From Phoronis ovalis (taxonomy: Eukaryota; Phoronida; Phoronidae): a stretch of 16,271 bases of DNA. This document shows, piece by piece, positions 10,501-15,349 of the stretch; position 1 is the stretch's first letter, and each line of letters begins with the position of its first letter. The stretch is from contig JAOXYB010024213.1 in the NCBI GenBank assembly GCA_028565635.1, positions 1 through 16,271 on the forward strand. The letters are read 5' to 3'. The notes below the pieces were generated by a model. The model worked only from the letters and a program-made list of their open reading frames with translations. It ran no database searches and was not told the DNA's origin. Made by a program: the position numbers and the translations under genes.

Positions 10501-13500
10501 CAAATTTTTTTAACCTTATTTATTTTTTATTATCTTTTATATATTTTTTCTCTTAACACTAAAAAAAATTAAAAAGAGGCGACTGACATGGTTTTTACAG
10601 ACTTTTGCCCATTAAGCAACTTTTTTGATGTGGCCTAAAGTAAGTTTTATGGCATCTTATTTATTTCTTAAATTATATCTCTGGAACACATAATAAAATA
10701 AAGTTTTGCTTTTATTTGAAATTATGTCAAACTTGGAATCTCAATGGATATATTTCTTTCAAATGGTTTATAACATGGTAAATATGTTTAACATTGTACC
10801 TGCAGCTACACCAGATTATACATTGTGGAAGCTTTCTGGAGACAAAGGAAATCAGTGGAATAATGGACAACTTCAGATAAACAGTCCTAACACGTCATTC
10901 AAAGTTGTCTTTGAAGCTATTAGAGGTGCATCACATGCTGGTGATATTGCTATTGATGATGTAAGCTTTAAAAGTTCTGCATGTGGTGGTAAGTTTAAAG
11001 TAAATCATGTTTTTTGGTTTTATTTAGTTGAAGACTGTTACTGATGGGAATTGGTTAGTTTTACTATATAACTGTCATGGCTGTCTTGATTGGTACTTGT
11101 CACATTCAGAAATCATGGAGTCTTTAACACAGCAGAATGACATGTAGGTAATCAAGTTACCAAAAAAGGCAAAAGTAAAATTTGAATTTTGCTCCCTGAA
11201 TTTGATTATAGGTTACAATTAATAAATGTAAAAGCCATAATATATACAGATTAAACAATGCATGTTACAGTGATTCCTGTTGATGCTCAGCCACTTGCTC
11301 AAACAACTGTTACACCACGTCCAACTGCAGTTACTACACCAACACCAGGACCTTTTACCTGCAGTTTTGACAAAGATATTTGCGGCTGGAGGCAAGATAA
11401 AACAGATAACTTTGACTGGAAAAGGTTTCAAGGTTCAACTGGTACATCAGGAACTGGACCATCTACAGACCACACCACTGGAAGTAAGTCTTTTATCCTT
11501 TACATGTAGTGAAACTGTGAGTTTGTGTTATGAGCAGGTTTTTGTGATAGACTTGTCATATGTTTTGGTTGCATGTTTTTTTTTAATGTTTTTTTAAAAA
11601 GGATTATTTTCTCATTTTGTACCTCTCTAAGTCGATGACAATACAGGATGCTTTGCAGGTAGAGTGTGATCATAAAGTTGTGACCTGGATTATCACACTT
11701 TTGAGGGTACCATATTATTTAGTCTTTTTCTCAAGCAACAGGTAGCCAAAAAGGATCTGTTTGGTGGTGTTACGTCTGTAGCTAACTACAATGTTTTACT
11801 TCATTCTGGTATAGGAAAAATTGGATGTTGAGTTTATAAGCCAGTATGCATTTTCATAGTGATCTTGAAAGTTATAATTAAAGTGAATAGCAAGAAAGCA
11901 TCCAATTTTTAGCTAGATTAGATGATGTCTAATCTACTGAAAAAAGTTTACATTTTGTTTTTATACAATGTAGATTAAAAGTAGTTACAAACAGTAAAAA
12001 ACACTTTTCTAAACTTTCTGTTCAAGATGGATTCTACATGTACATTGAAACCTCGTCACCTCGATCAAATGGAGACAAAGCACGCTTAATTAGCCCTGAC
12101 ATTATTGTAACTACGCCAAAACAGATGTGTGTGTCCTTTTATTATCATATGTTTGGTGCACACGTTGACACGCTTAATGTGTACCTACAAACGGGAGCCT
12201 CACTTGGTCAGCCTCTTTGGACAAAAAAAGGCACACAGGGAAATCTTTGGAATAGTAATAAGATAACGATTAATGCTAAATCTACCTTTAATGTAAGTAA
12301 CCTTTTGAAAATGACTAAATCACTTGTACGAAGTCACTTGGCACAGAAATGAGTTGATTTATTTAATATTTTACATCTACAGGGTTACATGTAATAAATA
12401 GATCTAAGTAAAAATTCTTGAATTAAAATATAACATTTGCTGCTTATTTTTACTGAACACCAAACATAAAAACAAGATGCAGTGATGTGTTACAAACAAG
12501 AGAATGCTGCAATATCTGCATCAAATTTATAAATACTACAATAGAGGAGTCTATTTTTCTGACAACTTCATTTGTTGGACTCTGAAATTGTACAATTGAA
12601 AGATTATTTAACATAATTCTTTTTACTAAAAATATGTGACGTTTTAGAGGCTTTAGAACTACAAATGACTTGCACTGAATTAAAACAAAAAGTTCTAGCA
12701 ATTAAAATAATTCAAGGGTGTATGTGCTCAATTATTGGAAAAATCTAGGATATATGGATATACTCCTAGGTCATGTATAATTTGGGTGCAATATCGTAAT
12801 TTTTTTCCTTTTTATTGCTTTGCTGATCAATAGCTAAAATTATACACTCTGGTACAAATTCTGTTTTATGACGAATTGAAGAAATGCTTAATTCTGAGCA
12901 TAATTAGATAAATACAACTGACTAAAACAGACTGTATATAATAATAAAAAGGGTGTCTTTTACAGATTCTCTTGGAAGGCATTCGTGGTAACTCTTACCA
13001 AGGTGACATTGCCATTGATGATCTGGATATCACTGATGGTGCATGTGGACAAAGTATGTTTAATAAATATCTCAATTATAGTATGTAATCTTCTGATAGC
13101 AGCTCAAATATAGTACTACCTATCAGCAATAGCAGTTCGTAAAAAAAGAGTGTTTTGAAACATTTTACAAAGTTTAAAATAATTTTCTTAGTATTTAAGA
13201 ACATTAAACATTTATTTGATTTTTTTTTGCTGTTTGCAGCATTATCCACTGTTTCACCAACTGGTACACCTGCGCCGACCAGCACCTGCAACTTCCAAAA
13301 TATAAATATCTGTGGATTCACGCAAGATAGAACTGACAATTTTGATTGGACAAGAAATAATGGAGCTACTCCTACAAGAAACACAGGTCCAACTTTTGAC
13401 CATACATATGGAACAGCACAGGGTAAGAACTTTATTTTTATCTGAAAAAAACAATGAAGTTGATGCCGCGTACACTACAGAAATTCTATTCTGACCACAC

Positions 13501-15349
13501 ACATGTATATTTATACTGGTATTGCGATAATAATATTTGAATGCTGCATAAATAAATAAATACCAATAAGAGAATGTGATTCAGGATGGATGATTTAATG
13601 CTAGGCATAATATTTCAATTCCAATTCCACAGTTACTGAAAATAAGTGCCAGGCAAACACACCATATATTGAAAGTGACATCTGTTTACTGGTAGAATAT
13701 AACATTAACTGATATGACAGTGAAAAGCCTGAGATGCAATGGTCTTTCCGGAATTTTTTCATTAGTACAGAAATTCTGGAAAGGGAGATTTAACAGGTTC
13801 ACAAAAAATGTTCCTGCGATAATATCCAGAAATGTACAGATAAATATTGATATTCTGTGTTATTTTGTGTTTGTCAAATAAAATGATATTTTTGAAATTG
13901 GGCATTTATGTTTGTTTAGCACAGCAAGGAAACTTCAATACATATGGTAATACCTCAGTACACACTTCATATTGGTACAAGGGAACTTCGTCATATGGTG
14001 ATTACTTCCCTGTACTGTACAAAAAGTTATAAGAAATAAAATTTAATCTAACAAATTCTTGTTTCTAGGCTATTATATGTATACGGAAATGTCTAATCCT
14101 CAAAAAAATGGGGATAAAGCACGGTTGAATTCACCAATTTACACACAATCTAGTACAAGCAAGTGCCTGACATTCTGGTATCACATGTTTTCTGCTGCTC
14201 AAAAGTTAACAACTGAAACTTTGAATGTTTATGTCACTAAGAACGGAAACAGAGGCTCAGCTGTGTGGTCTATGAAAGGTAACAACTTTCTTTTATTCAC
14301 CAGATATATACAAATTTTATCCATGCAATGAGATTGTTCAACATATTCTTGAAAAAAGACAGTACTGATGAATAAGCTCGAATATTCTATGAAATGTGGC
14401 AGTAAGGCTGTTTTTGTGCAGTCAGTTAAAAACCAGATGAACTGCTTGTATAAGCGATAATCTAGCGCTTCTGTAAGTCAATGTGAATAGTTAATATTAC
14501 ATAGGTTATGACAGTATTATAGTTAGTAACATCAGTTTTTGTGAAAGAAGTATATAATATTGGTATTTTTTTTTTACTAGCAAACTGCTAGTTTGAATAG
14601 ATTTCCAGCAAGCAAGGAAGTGTATTGTCATGAATTAAATCTACATGTAGGTACAGTTAAAATTGAAAACAAATGAAATGTAGGATCTTATAGTAGCTGC
14701 TGTAAAATATTGTTAATACAATTTTGAAGGCTTTATTTGATCTTGTCTCATAGGTTCACAGGGAGATCAGTGGAACAGTGCTAAAGTTACTATACCAGGG
14801 GACAGCAAGAATGCACCTTACCAAATAATCTTTGAAAGTGTACGTGGCAATTCATTTTATGGTGACATTGCAATAGACGACTTCTCATTGGTAGAGGGTG
14901 CTTGCCCAATGCCTGGTAAGTAAATATTGAATGATGAATAATTTCTAGAAGTTATTGTTATTTTAGATTACTAATGGAGATATTGGTGGCACTAGTGATC
15001 AGAAATTAAAAAATTACCTAGCTACTAGATAAAAAACTTTGCATTTTCATTTTTAATGAGATTGTGTAGTAGCTAAATTGTTAGAACATTAGAAGAACTT
15101 TTAAGCTAACAATTATTAACACGTAATTTTTGATAATTATGCTTTATCAAAATCTGAAAAATGAAATATATATATATTAATAACTGGTTTTATTTCTCTT
15201 TACAGGAAACTGTGATTTTGAGAAGGGCACAAGTTGTTCATGGACCAATGCTCAAAATGGTGATAATTTTGATTGGACTGTCAAAGCAGGTAGCACACCA
15301 ACCGGTGGAACAGGACCGTCTAATGATCATACTCTTGGAAATGCACAAG
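1249..15349 (+). CDS. Multi-MAM-domain extracellular protein gene, internal part (23 exons)
   Basis: The coding path joins 1249-1511, 1871-1958, 2312-2464, 2858-3117, 3596-3686, 4109-4249, 5052-5396, 5669-5773, 6247-6396, 6975-7249, 7496-7583, 7740-7919, 8273-8632, 9119-9259, 9676-9837, 10806-10988, 11271-11483, 12027-12292, 12966-13053, 13240-13422, 14069-14278, 14754-14915 and 15206-15349. Every intron is GT-AG and the frame stays open. The product is an array of MAM domains joined by Thr/Pro-rich linkers. MAM domains are extracellular beta-sandwich adhesion or oligomerisation modules with four conserved cysteines, so the protein is presumably secreted or membrane-anchored. Both gene ends lie outside the window, so the anchor, other domains and exact orthology are unknown. 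No protease or LDLa module is visible. The domain call is very secure; the gene identity is not. Confidence 0.93.
1480..1560. repeat. 41-bp tandem duplication over an exon end and splice donor
   Basis: 1480-1520 is repeated at 1521-1560 (40 of 41 bases present, identical). Each copy holds the last 32 bases of the exon as used (agcttaatgtacaagctc onward), the cag/gtttgt donor and a little intron. The copies are identical, which implies a recent event. The length is not a multiple of three. Confidence 0.95.
1512..1870. other. Intron in M1
   Basis: GT-AG intron of 359 bp, phase 0, with acceptor tatttttcag. It contains the second copy of the 41-bp duplication and therefore a duplicate donor at 1553. 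Nothing else is recognised. Confidence 0.85.
1871..1958 (+). CDS. Exon 2: MAM domain M1 (alpha), C-terminal part
   Basis: Phase 0 to phase 1, 29 codons plus one base. It encodes [14 protein letters not shown] followed by the terminal acidic motif and the fourth Cys in TDGACG. The usual GDIAIDD reads GDQALDD here, the only copy with a polar residue in that hydrophobic strand. The size (88 bp) is identical to the equivalent exons of M4 and M7. Donor is gtatga. Confidence 0.93.
1959..2311. other. Intron between M1 and M2
   Basis: GT-AG phase 1 intron of 353 bp at the domain boundary, acceptor atcattctag. AT-rich; no further exon or element recognised. Confidence 0.85.
2312..2464 (+). CDS. Exon 3: MAM domain M2 (beta), N-terminal part
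   Basis: Phase 2 to phase 1. After a very short Thr/Gly linker it encodes the first two cysteines (CSFEDPKLC), the beta-type [20 protein letters not shown] and [10 protein letters not shown]. The AG at 2327-2328 is rejected as acceptor because it would break the frame. The exon ends G, so the junction codon with exon 4 is Gly. Confidence 0.94.
2465..2857. other. Intron in M2 after the N-terminal exon
   Basis: GT-AG phase 1 intron of 393 bp with donor gtaagt and acceptor ctcttcgcag. AT-rich; nothing recognised inside. Confidence 0.85.
2858..3117 (+). CDS. Exon 4: MAM domain M2 (beta), middle part
   Basis: Phase 2 to phase 0. It encodes [20 protein letters not shown], the third Cys in [11 protein letters not shown], the strand TLNMYVK, and [17 protein letters not shown]. 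It contains an Asn-Leu-Ser N-glycosylation sequon in the loop before the conserved Trp. Of the three beta domains only this one keeps an intron before IVFEG. Donor is gtatga. Confidence 0.94.
3118..3595. other. Intron in M2 before the C-terminal exon
   Basis: GT-AG phase 0 intron of 478 bp, acceptor cttatttcag. A patch at about 3355-3425 is richer in G+C than the rest but encodes nothing I recognise. Confidence 0.85.
3596..3686 (+). CDS. Exon 5: MAM domain M2 (beta), C-terminal part
   Basis: Phase 0 to phase 1. It encodes [19 protein letters not shown] and the fourth Cys in SDGQC, then Ser-Asn-Ser and a split Gly. The next domain follows with almost no linker, as in the M5-M6 and M8-M9 junctions. 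Donor is gtatgc. Confidence 0.93.
3687..4108. other. Intron between M2 and M3
   Basis: GT-AG phase 1 intron of 422 bp, acceptor tatatttag. It carries the candidate foldback element at 3837-3928. Confidence 0.85.
3837..3928. repeat. Candidate foldback element with central hairpin
   Basis: The ends are imperfect inverted repeats: 3837-3848 (atagatgccaac) pairs with 3917-3928 (gttggtagatct) with a small mismatch or bulge. Inside, tcctgg at 3898-3903 pairs with ccagga at 3909-3914 across a 5-base loop. Related short motifs (tgggaga, tggagaa, aggaga) recur between them. The patch is less AT-rich than the intron around it. It could be a short non-autonomous repeat, and copy number elsewhere is unknown. 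Confidence 0.35.
4109..4249 (+). CDS. Exon 6: MAM domain M3 (gamma), N-terminal part
   Basis: Phase 2 to phase 1, 141 bp, the same length as the equivalent exon of M6. The first Cys is only two residues in (CDFEKDLC), so there is no linker after M2. It has the gamma signature GWTNTQ, then NDDFDW, GKTSSAN and [10 protein letters not shown]. Donor is gtaatt. Confidence 0.93.
4250..5051. other. Intron in M3
   Basis: GT-AG phase 1 intron of 802 bp, acceptor ctctttag. It contains three copies of a 13-base motif (4634, 4829, and inverted at 4908), treated separately as a candidate repeat. The open frame at 4776-4958 crosses that repeat and has no MAM features. Confidence 0.82.
4634..4920. repeat. 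Candidate MITE: three copies of ggtatattttggg, outer pair inverted
   Basis: The 13-mer ggtatattttggg occurs on the + strand at 4634-4646 and 4829-4841 and inverted at 4908-4920. The outer pair can be extended imperfectly by ctcctgt on the left against caagag on the right, giving arms of roughly 20 bp around about 250 bp. Transposon identity and exact ends are not established. Confidence 0.4.
5052..5396 (+). CDS. Exon 7: MAM domain M3 (gamma), fused middle and C-terminal parts
   Basis: Phase 2 to phase 1. One exon covers what M1, M2, M4 and M7 split in two: there is no intron between DDFT and LIFEGVVG. It encodes [20 protein letters not shown], the third Cys in [15 protein letters not shown] (gamma type, versus LNVY elsewhere), [18 protein letters not shown] and the fourth Cys in GTCA. 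Its G+C content looks higher than most neighbouring exons. Donor gtaagt follows the first base of a codon. Confidence 0.94.
5669..5773 (+). CDS. Exon 8: Thr/Pro-rich linker between the first and second MAM triplets
   Basis: A symmetric phase 1-1 exon of 105 bp that holds no MAM sequence. Its roughly 35 residues include 11 Thr, 5 Pro and 4 Ser, with [12 protein letters not shown] and QPTTQ stretches. Such a composition suggests a flexible, O-glycosylated stalk. The acceptor at 5668 is preferred over the AG at 5676-5677, because the latter would create a TGA codon across the junction. It separates gamma domain M3 from alpha domain M4. Confidence 0.85.
5774..6246. other. Intron between linker exon and M4
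   Basis: GT-AG phase 1 intron of 473 bp, acceptor ttattatgcag. AT-rich; nothing recognised inside. Confidence 0.85.
6247..6396 (+). CDS. Exon 9: MAM domain M4 (alpha), N-terminal part
   Basis: Phase 2 to phase 1. It encodes a short Ser/Gly lead, the first two cysteines (CNFEKGLC), [21 protein letters not shown] and [12 protein letters not shown]. It ends in A before gtaagt, so the junction residue is Asn, as in M7, whereas beta and gamma domains give Gly there. Confidence 0.94.
6397..6974. other. Intron in M4 after the N-terminal exon
   Basis: GT-AG phase 1 intron of 578 bp, donor gtaagt, acceptor tgttatag. AT-rich; nothing recognised inside. Confidence 0.85.
6975..7249 (+). CDS. Exon 10: MAM domain M4 (alpha), middle part
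   Basis: Phase 2 to phase 0. It encodes GYYMYTEVS, then a diverged loop ([14 protein letters not shown]) that lacks SSPR and GDKA but shares LQSPT with M1, the third Cys in [18 protein letters not shown], and the alpha motif WTRKGTQGN. Donor is gtaagt. Confidence 0.94.
7496..7583 (+). CDS. Exon 11: MAM domain M4 (alpha), C-terminal part
   Basis: Phase 0 to phase 1, 88 bp. It encodes [19 protein letters not shown] and the fourth Cys in SSGCQ. The GNGY motif is shared with M1. The preceding intron (7250-7495, 246 bp) interrupts the domain at the same site as in M1, M2 and M7. Donor is gtaagc. Confidence 0.94.
7740..7919 (+). CDS. Exon 12: linker plus MAM domain M5 (beta), N-terminal part
   Basis: Phase 2 to phase 1. 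A Thr/Ala/Pro-rich linker of about 14 residues ([10 protein letters not shown]) leads into the first two cysteines (CTFEDAKLC), beta-type [13 protein letters not shown], a GATGTTGTG loop and [12 protein letters not shown]. The preceding intron (7584-7739) is only 156 bp, the shortest in the window. Donor is gtaaat. Confidence 0.94.
7920..8272. other. Intron in M5
   Basis: GT-AG phase 1 intron of 353 bp with a T-rich acceptor (attttttag). The open frame at 8050-8241 has no recognisable domain and is treated as chance. Confidence 0.85.
8273..8632 (+). CDS. Exon 13: MAM domain M5 (beta), fused middle and C-terminal parts
   Basis: Phase 2 to phase 1, 360 bp, the longest exon here. It encodes [20 protein letters not shown], the third Cys in [11 protein letters not shown] (Tyr for the usual Trp), [16 protein letters not shown] (the usual preceding Trp is Phe), [24 protein letters not shown] and the fourth Cys in GDCAHP. 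The phase-0 intron of M2 is absent. An insertion of a few Ala/Thr residues precedes NIVFEG. Donor is gtatag. Confidence 0.95.
8633..9118. other. Intron between M5 and M6
   Basis: GT-AG phase 1 intron of 486 bp, acceptor ttccacgtag. AT-rich; nothing recognised inside. Confidence 0.85.
9119..9259 (+). CDS. Exon 14: MAM domain M6 (gamma), N-terminal part
   Basis: Phase 2 to phase 1. The first Cys follows directly after M5 (NCDFESGQC), then the gamma signature TWNNIQ, GDDFDW, a Gly/Ser/Thr loop and TGPGFDHTL. The loop contains an in-frame 15-bp duplication. The exon keeps the same length as M3 because the FDW to TGP loop of M6 is otherwise shorter. Donor is gtaggt. Confidence 0.94.
9193..9222. 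repeat. In-frame 15-bp tandem duplication in the M6 loop
   Basis: The unit ggcagtggatcaact at 9193-9207 is repeated exactly at 9208-9222. It encodes Gly-Ser-Gly-Ser-Thr twice between FDW and TGP, a surface loop that also varies in the other copies. Confidence 0.95.
9260..9675. other. Intron in M6 after the N-terminal exon
   Basis: GT-AG phase 1 intron of 416 bp with acceptor ttttttttcag. More than a third of it is the foldback element at 9454-9607. Confidence 0.85.
9454..9607. mobile_element. Foldback/MITE-like element, 154 bp, nearly palindromic
   Basis: The terminal arms 9454-9476 and 9585-9607 are inverted copies differing at one of 23 bases. An inner pair, 9501-9514 (atactggtttgtga) and 9551-9564, is perfect, and gctct/agagc pairs between them. 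The transcript or single strand could fold along nearly its full length. The centre holds the palindrome tgacgtca (9533-9540), a CRE-type sequence. attttaa occurs at 9448-9454 and 9611-9617 and might be a target-site duplication, but it is AT-rich and not symmetrically placed. No transposase is present, so it would be non-autonomous. Confidence 0.6.
9676..9837 (+). CDS. Exon 15: MAM domain M6 (gamma), first half of the middle part
   Basis: Phase 2 to phase 1. It encodes [20 protein letters not shown], the third Cys in [11 protein letters not shown] and SLRVFMRRQ. It ends at a position where no other copy has an intron, before the conserved Trp strand. [RK]Y, IEASSPR and L[KR]VF are shared with M3. 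Donor is gtaatg. Reading straight on through the donor gives a Lys-rich low-complexity extension without MAM features, so the splice is favoured. Confidence 0.92.
9838..10805. other. Long intron in M6
   Basis: GT-AG phase 1 intron of 968 bp, the longest internal intron, acceptor ttgtacctgcag. It contains a patch of higher G+C and the candidate transposon at 9995-10480. Confidence 0.82.
9995..10480. mobile_element. Candidate non-autonomous DNA transposon
   Basis: 9995-10013 (taggccggttcaggtcagt) and the reverse complement of 10462-10480 match at 15 of 19 bases. The left end continues into a G+C-rich stretch with ggttcgg-type repeats, unlike the AT-rich intron, and the interior has a partly repeated gctataca segment near 10370-10395. 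No transposase frame and no clear target-site duplication are seen. Confidence 0.35.
10806..10988 (+). CDS. Exon 16: MAM domain M6 (gamma), second half of middle plus C-terminal part
   Basis: Phase 2 to phase 1. It encodes [21 protein letters not shown], an Asn-Thr-Ser N-glycosylation sequon, [23 protein letters not shown] and the fourth Cys in SSACG. There is no intron before VVFE, as in M3. The His in ASH matches STH of M3, where alpha and beta copies have Tyr or Phe. Donor is gtaagt. Confidence 0.94.
11271..11483 (+). CDS. Exon 17: Thr/Pro linker plus MAM domain M7 (alpha), N-terminal part
   Basis: Phase 2 to phase 1. A linker of about 28 residues with [18 protein letters not shown] precedes the first two cysteines (CSFDKDIC), then [21 protein letters not shown] and [11 protein letters not shown]. 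It ends in A before gtaagt, giving Asn at the junction as in M4. The acceptor at 11270 has a poor pyrimidine tract but is the only nearby AG that keeps phase. The one at 11290 would shift the frame. The linker occupies the same place as exon 8 does before M4. The preceding intron (10989-11270, 282 bp) shows nothing else. Confidence 0.9.
11484..12026. other. Intron in M7 after the N-terminal exon
   Basis: GT-AG phase 1 intron of 543 bp, acceptor ctgttcaag. It contains a 12-bp inverted repeat and an adjacent 9-bp-stem hairpin (11816-11936). No exon is recognised. Confidence 0.85.
11816..11936. repeat. Inverted repeat and adjacent perfect hairpin
   Basis: 11816-11827 (aaaaattggatg) is perfectly inverted at 11899-11910. 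Four bases later tagattaga (11914-11922) pairs with tctaatcta (11928-11936) over a five-base loop. They could be the edge of a small foldback insertion or chance in AT-rich DNA. Confidence 0.4.
12027..12292 (+). CDS. Exon 18: MAM domain M7 (alpha), middle part
   Basis: Phase 2 to phase 0. It encodes [21 protein letters not shown], the third Cys in [11 protein letters not shown] (Tyr for the usual Trp), [14 protein letters not shown] and the alpha motif WTKKGTQGN. It resembles M1 closely in HVD.LNVYL and TKKGTQGN. Donor is gtaagt. Confidence 0.95.
12293..12965. other. Intron in M7 before the C-terminal exon
   Basis: GT-AG phase 0 intron of 673 bp, acceptor cttttacag. An opposite-strand open frame (12450-12701) has no domain features. 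Nothing else recognised. Confidence 0.85.
12966..13053 (+). CDS. Exon 19: MAM domain M7 (alpha), C-terminal part
   Basis: Phase 0 to phase 1, 88 bp. It encodes [27 protein letters not shown] with the fourth Cys. Leu replaces the usual Phe in the FEG motif. The TDGACG ending is identical to M1. Donor is gtatgt. Confidence 0.94.
13240..13422 (+). CDS. Exon 20: linker plus MAM domain M8 (beta), N-terminal part
   Basis: Phase 2 to phase 1. A linker of about 16 residues ([14 protein letters not shown]) leads to the first two cysteines (CNFQNINIC), beta-type [21 protein letters not shown] and [13 protein letters not shown]. The usual acidic residue after CNF is Gln. The layout parallels exon 12 of M5. 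The preceding intron is 186 bp. Donor is gtaaga. Confidence 0.94.
13423..14068. other. Intron in M8 after the N-terminal exon
   Basis: GT-AG phase 1 intron of 646 bp, acceptor tgtttctag. It contains a short stem-loop (13744-13756 with 13771-13783, one mismatch) and a possible microexon at 13920-13946. Confidence 0.82.
13920..13946 (+). other. Possible 27-bp phase 1-1 microexon
   Basis: The segment lies between a T-rich acceptor (gtttgtttag) and a usable donor (gtaata) and has exactly the phase needed to insert nine residues (AQQGNFNTY plus Gly) between exons 20 and 21 without breaking frame. No other MAM copy has anything here, so it may be chance. Only transcript data would decide. Confidence 0.2.
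14069..14278 (+). CDS. Exon 21: MAM domain M8 (beta), first part of the middle region
   Basis: Phase 2 to phase 1. It encodes [11 protein letters not shown] (NP for the usual SP), GDKARLNSP, the third Cys in [10 protein letters not shown], a longer loop (SAAQKLTTE), TLNVYVTK and AVWSMK. It ends after the conserved Trp, about ten residues later than the unique intron of M6. Donor is gtaaca. Confidence 0.94.
14279..14753. other. Intron in M8
   Basis: GT-AG phase 1 intron of 475 bp, acceptor gtctcatag. A perfect 6-bp stem (actagc/gctagt) with five-base loop lies at 14576-14592. Nothing else recognised. Confidence 0.85.
14754..14915 (+). CDS. Exon 22: MAM domain M8 (beta), remainder of the domain
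   Basis: Phase 2 to phase 1. It encodes [15 protein letters not shown], then without interruption [22 protein letters not shown] and the fourth Cys in GACPMP. The acceptor at 14753 is required: the AG at 14759-14760 would shift the frame. Its end leads directly to the next Cys-containing exon with no linker. The following intron (14916-15205) is 290 bp. Donor is gtaagt. Confidence 0.94.
15206..15349 (+). CDS. Exon 23: MAM domain M9 (gamma), N-terminal part
   Basis: Phase 2 to phase 1. It encodes [10 protein letters not shown], the gamma signature SWTNAQ, GDNFDW, GSTPTGG and [13 protein letters not shown]. The lack of a linker and the W.N.Q motif mark it as the third gamma domain. Its middle and C-terminal exons should lie beyond 16271. 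Donor is gttggt, weaker than most here. Confidence 0.92.

Noticed and set aside
12450-12701. Opposite-strand 83-codon open frame in the M7 intron
   Set aside because: No recognisable domain or start context; isolated within an intron.
13076-13384. Opposite-strand 102-codon open frame
   Set aside because: Overlaps exon 20 in antisense and is its shadow.
1249-15349. Interpretation as a pseudogene array because of many short frames
   Set aside because: All 23 exons keep phase, cysteines and GT-AG sites; no in-frame stop or frameshift occurs in the spliced path.
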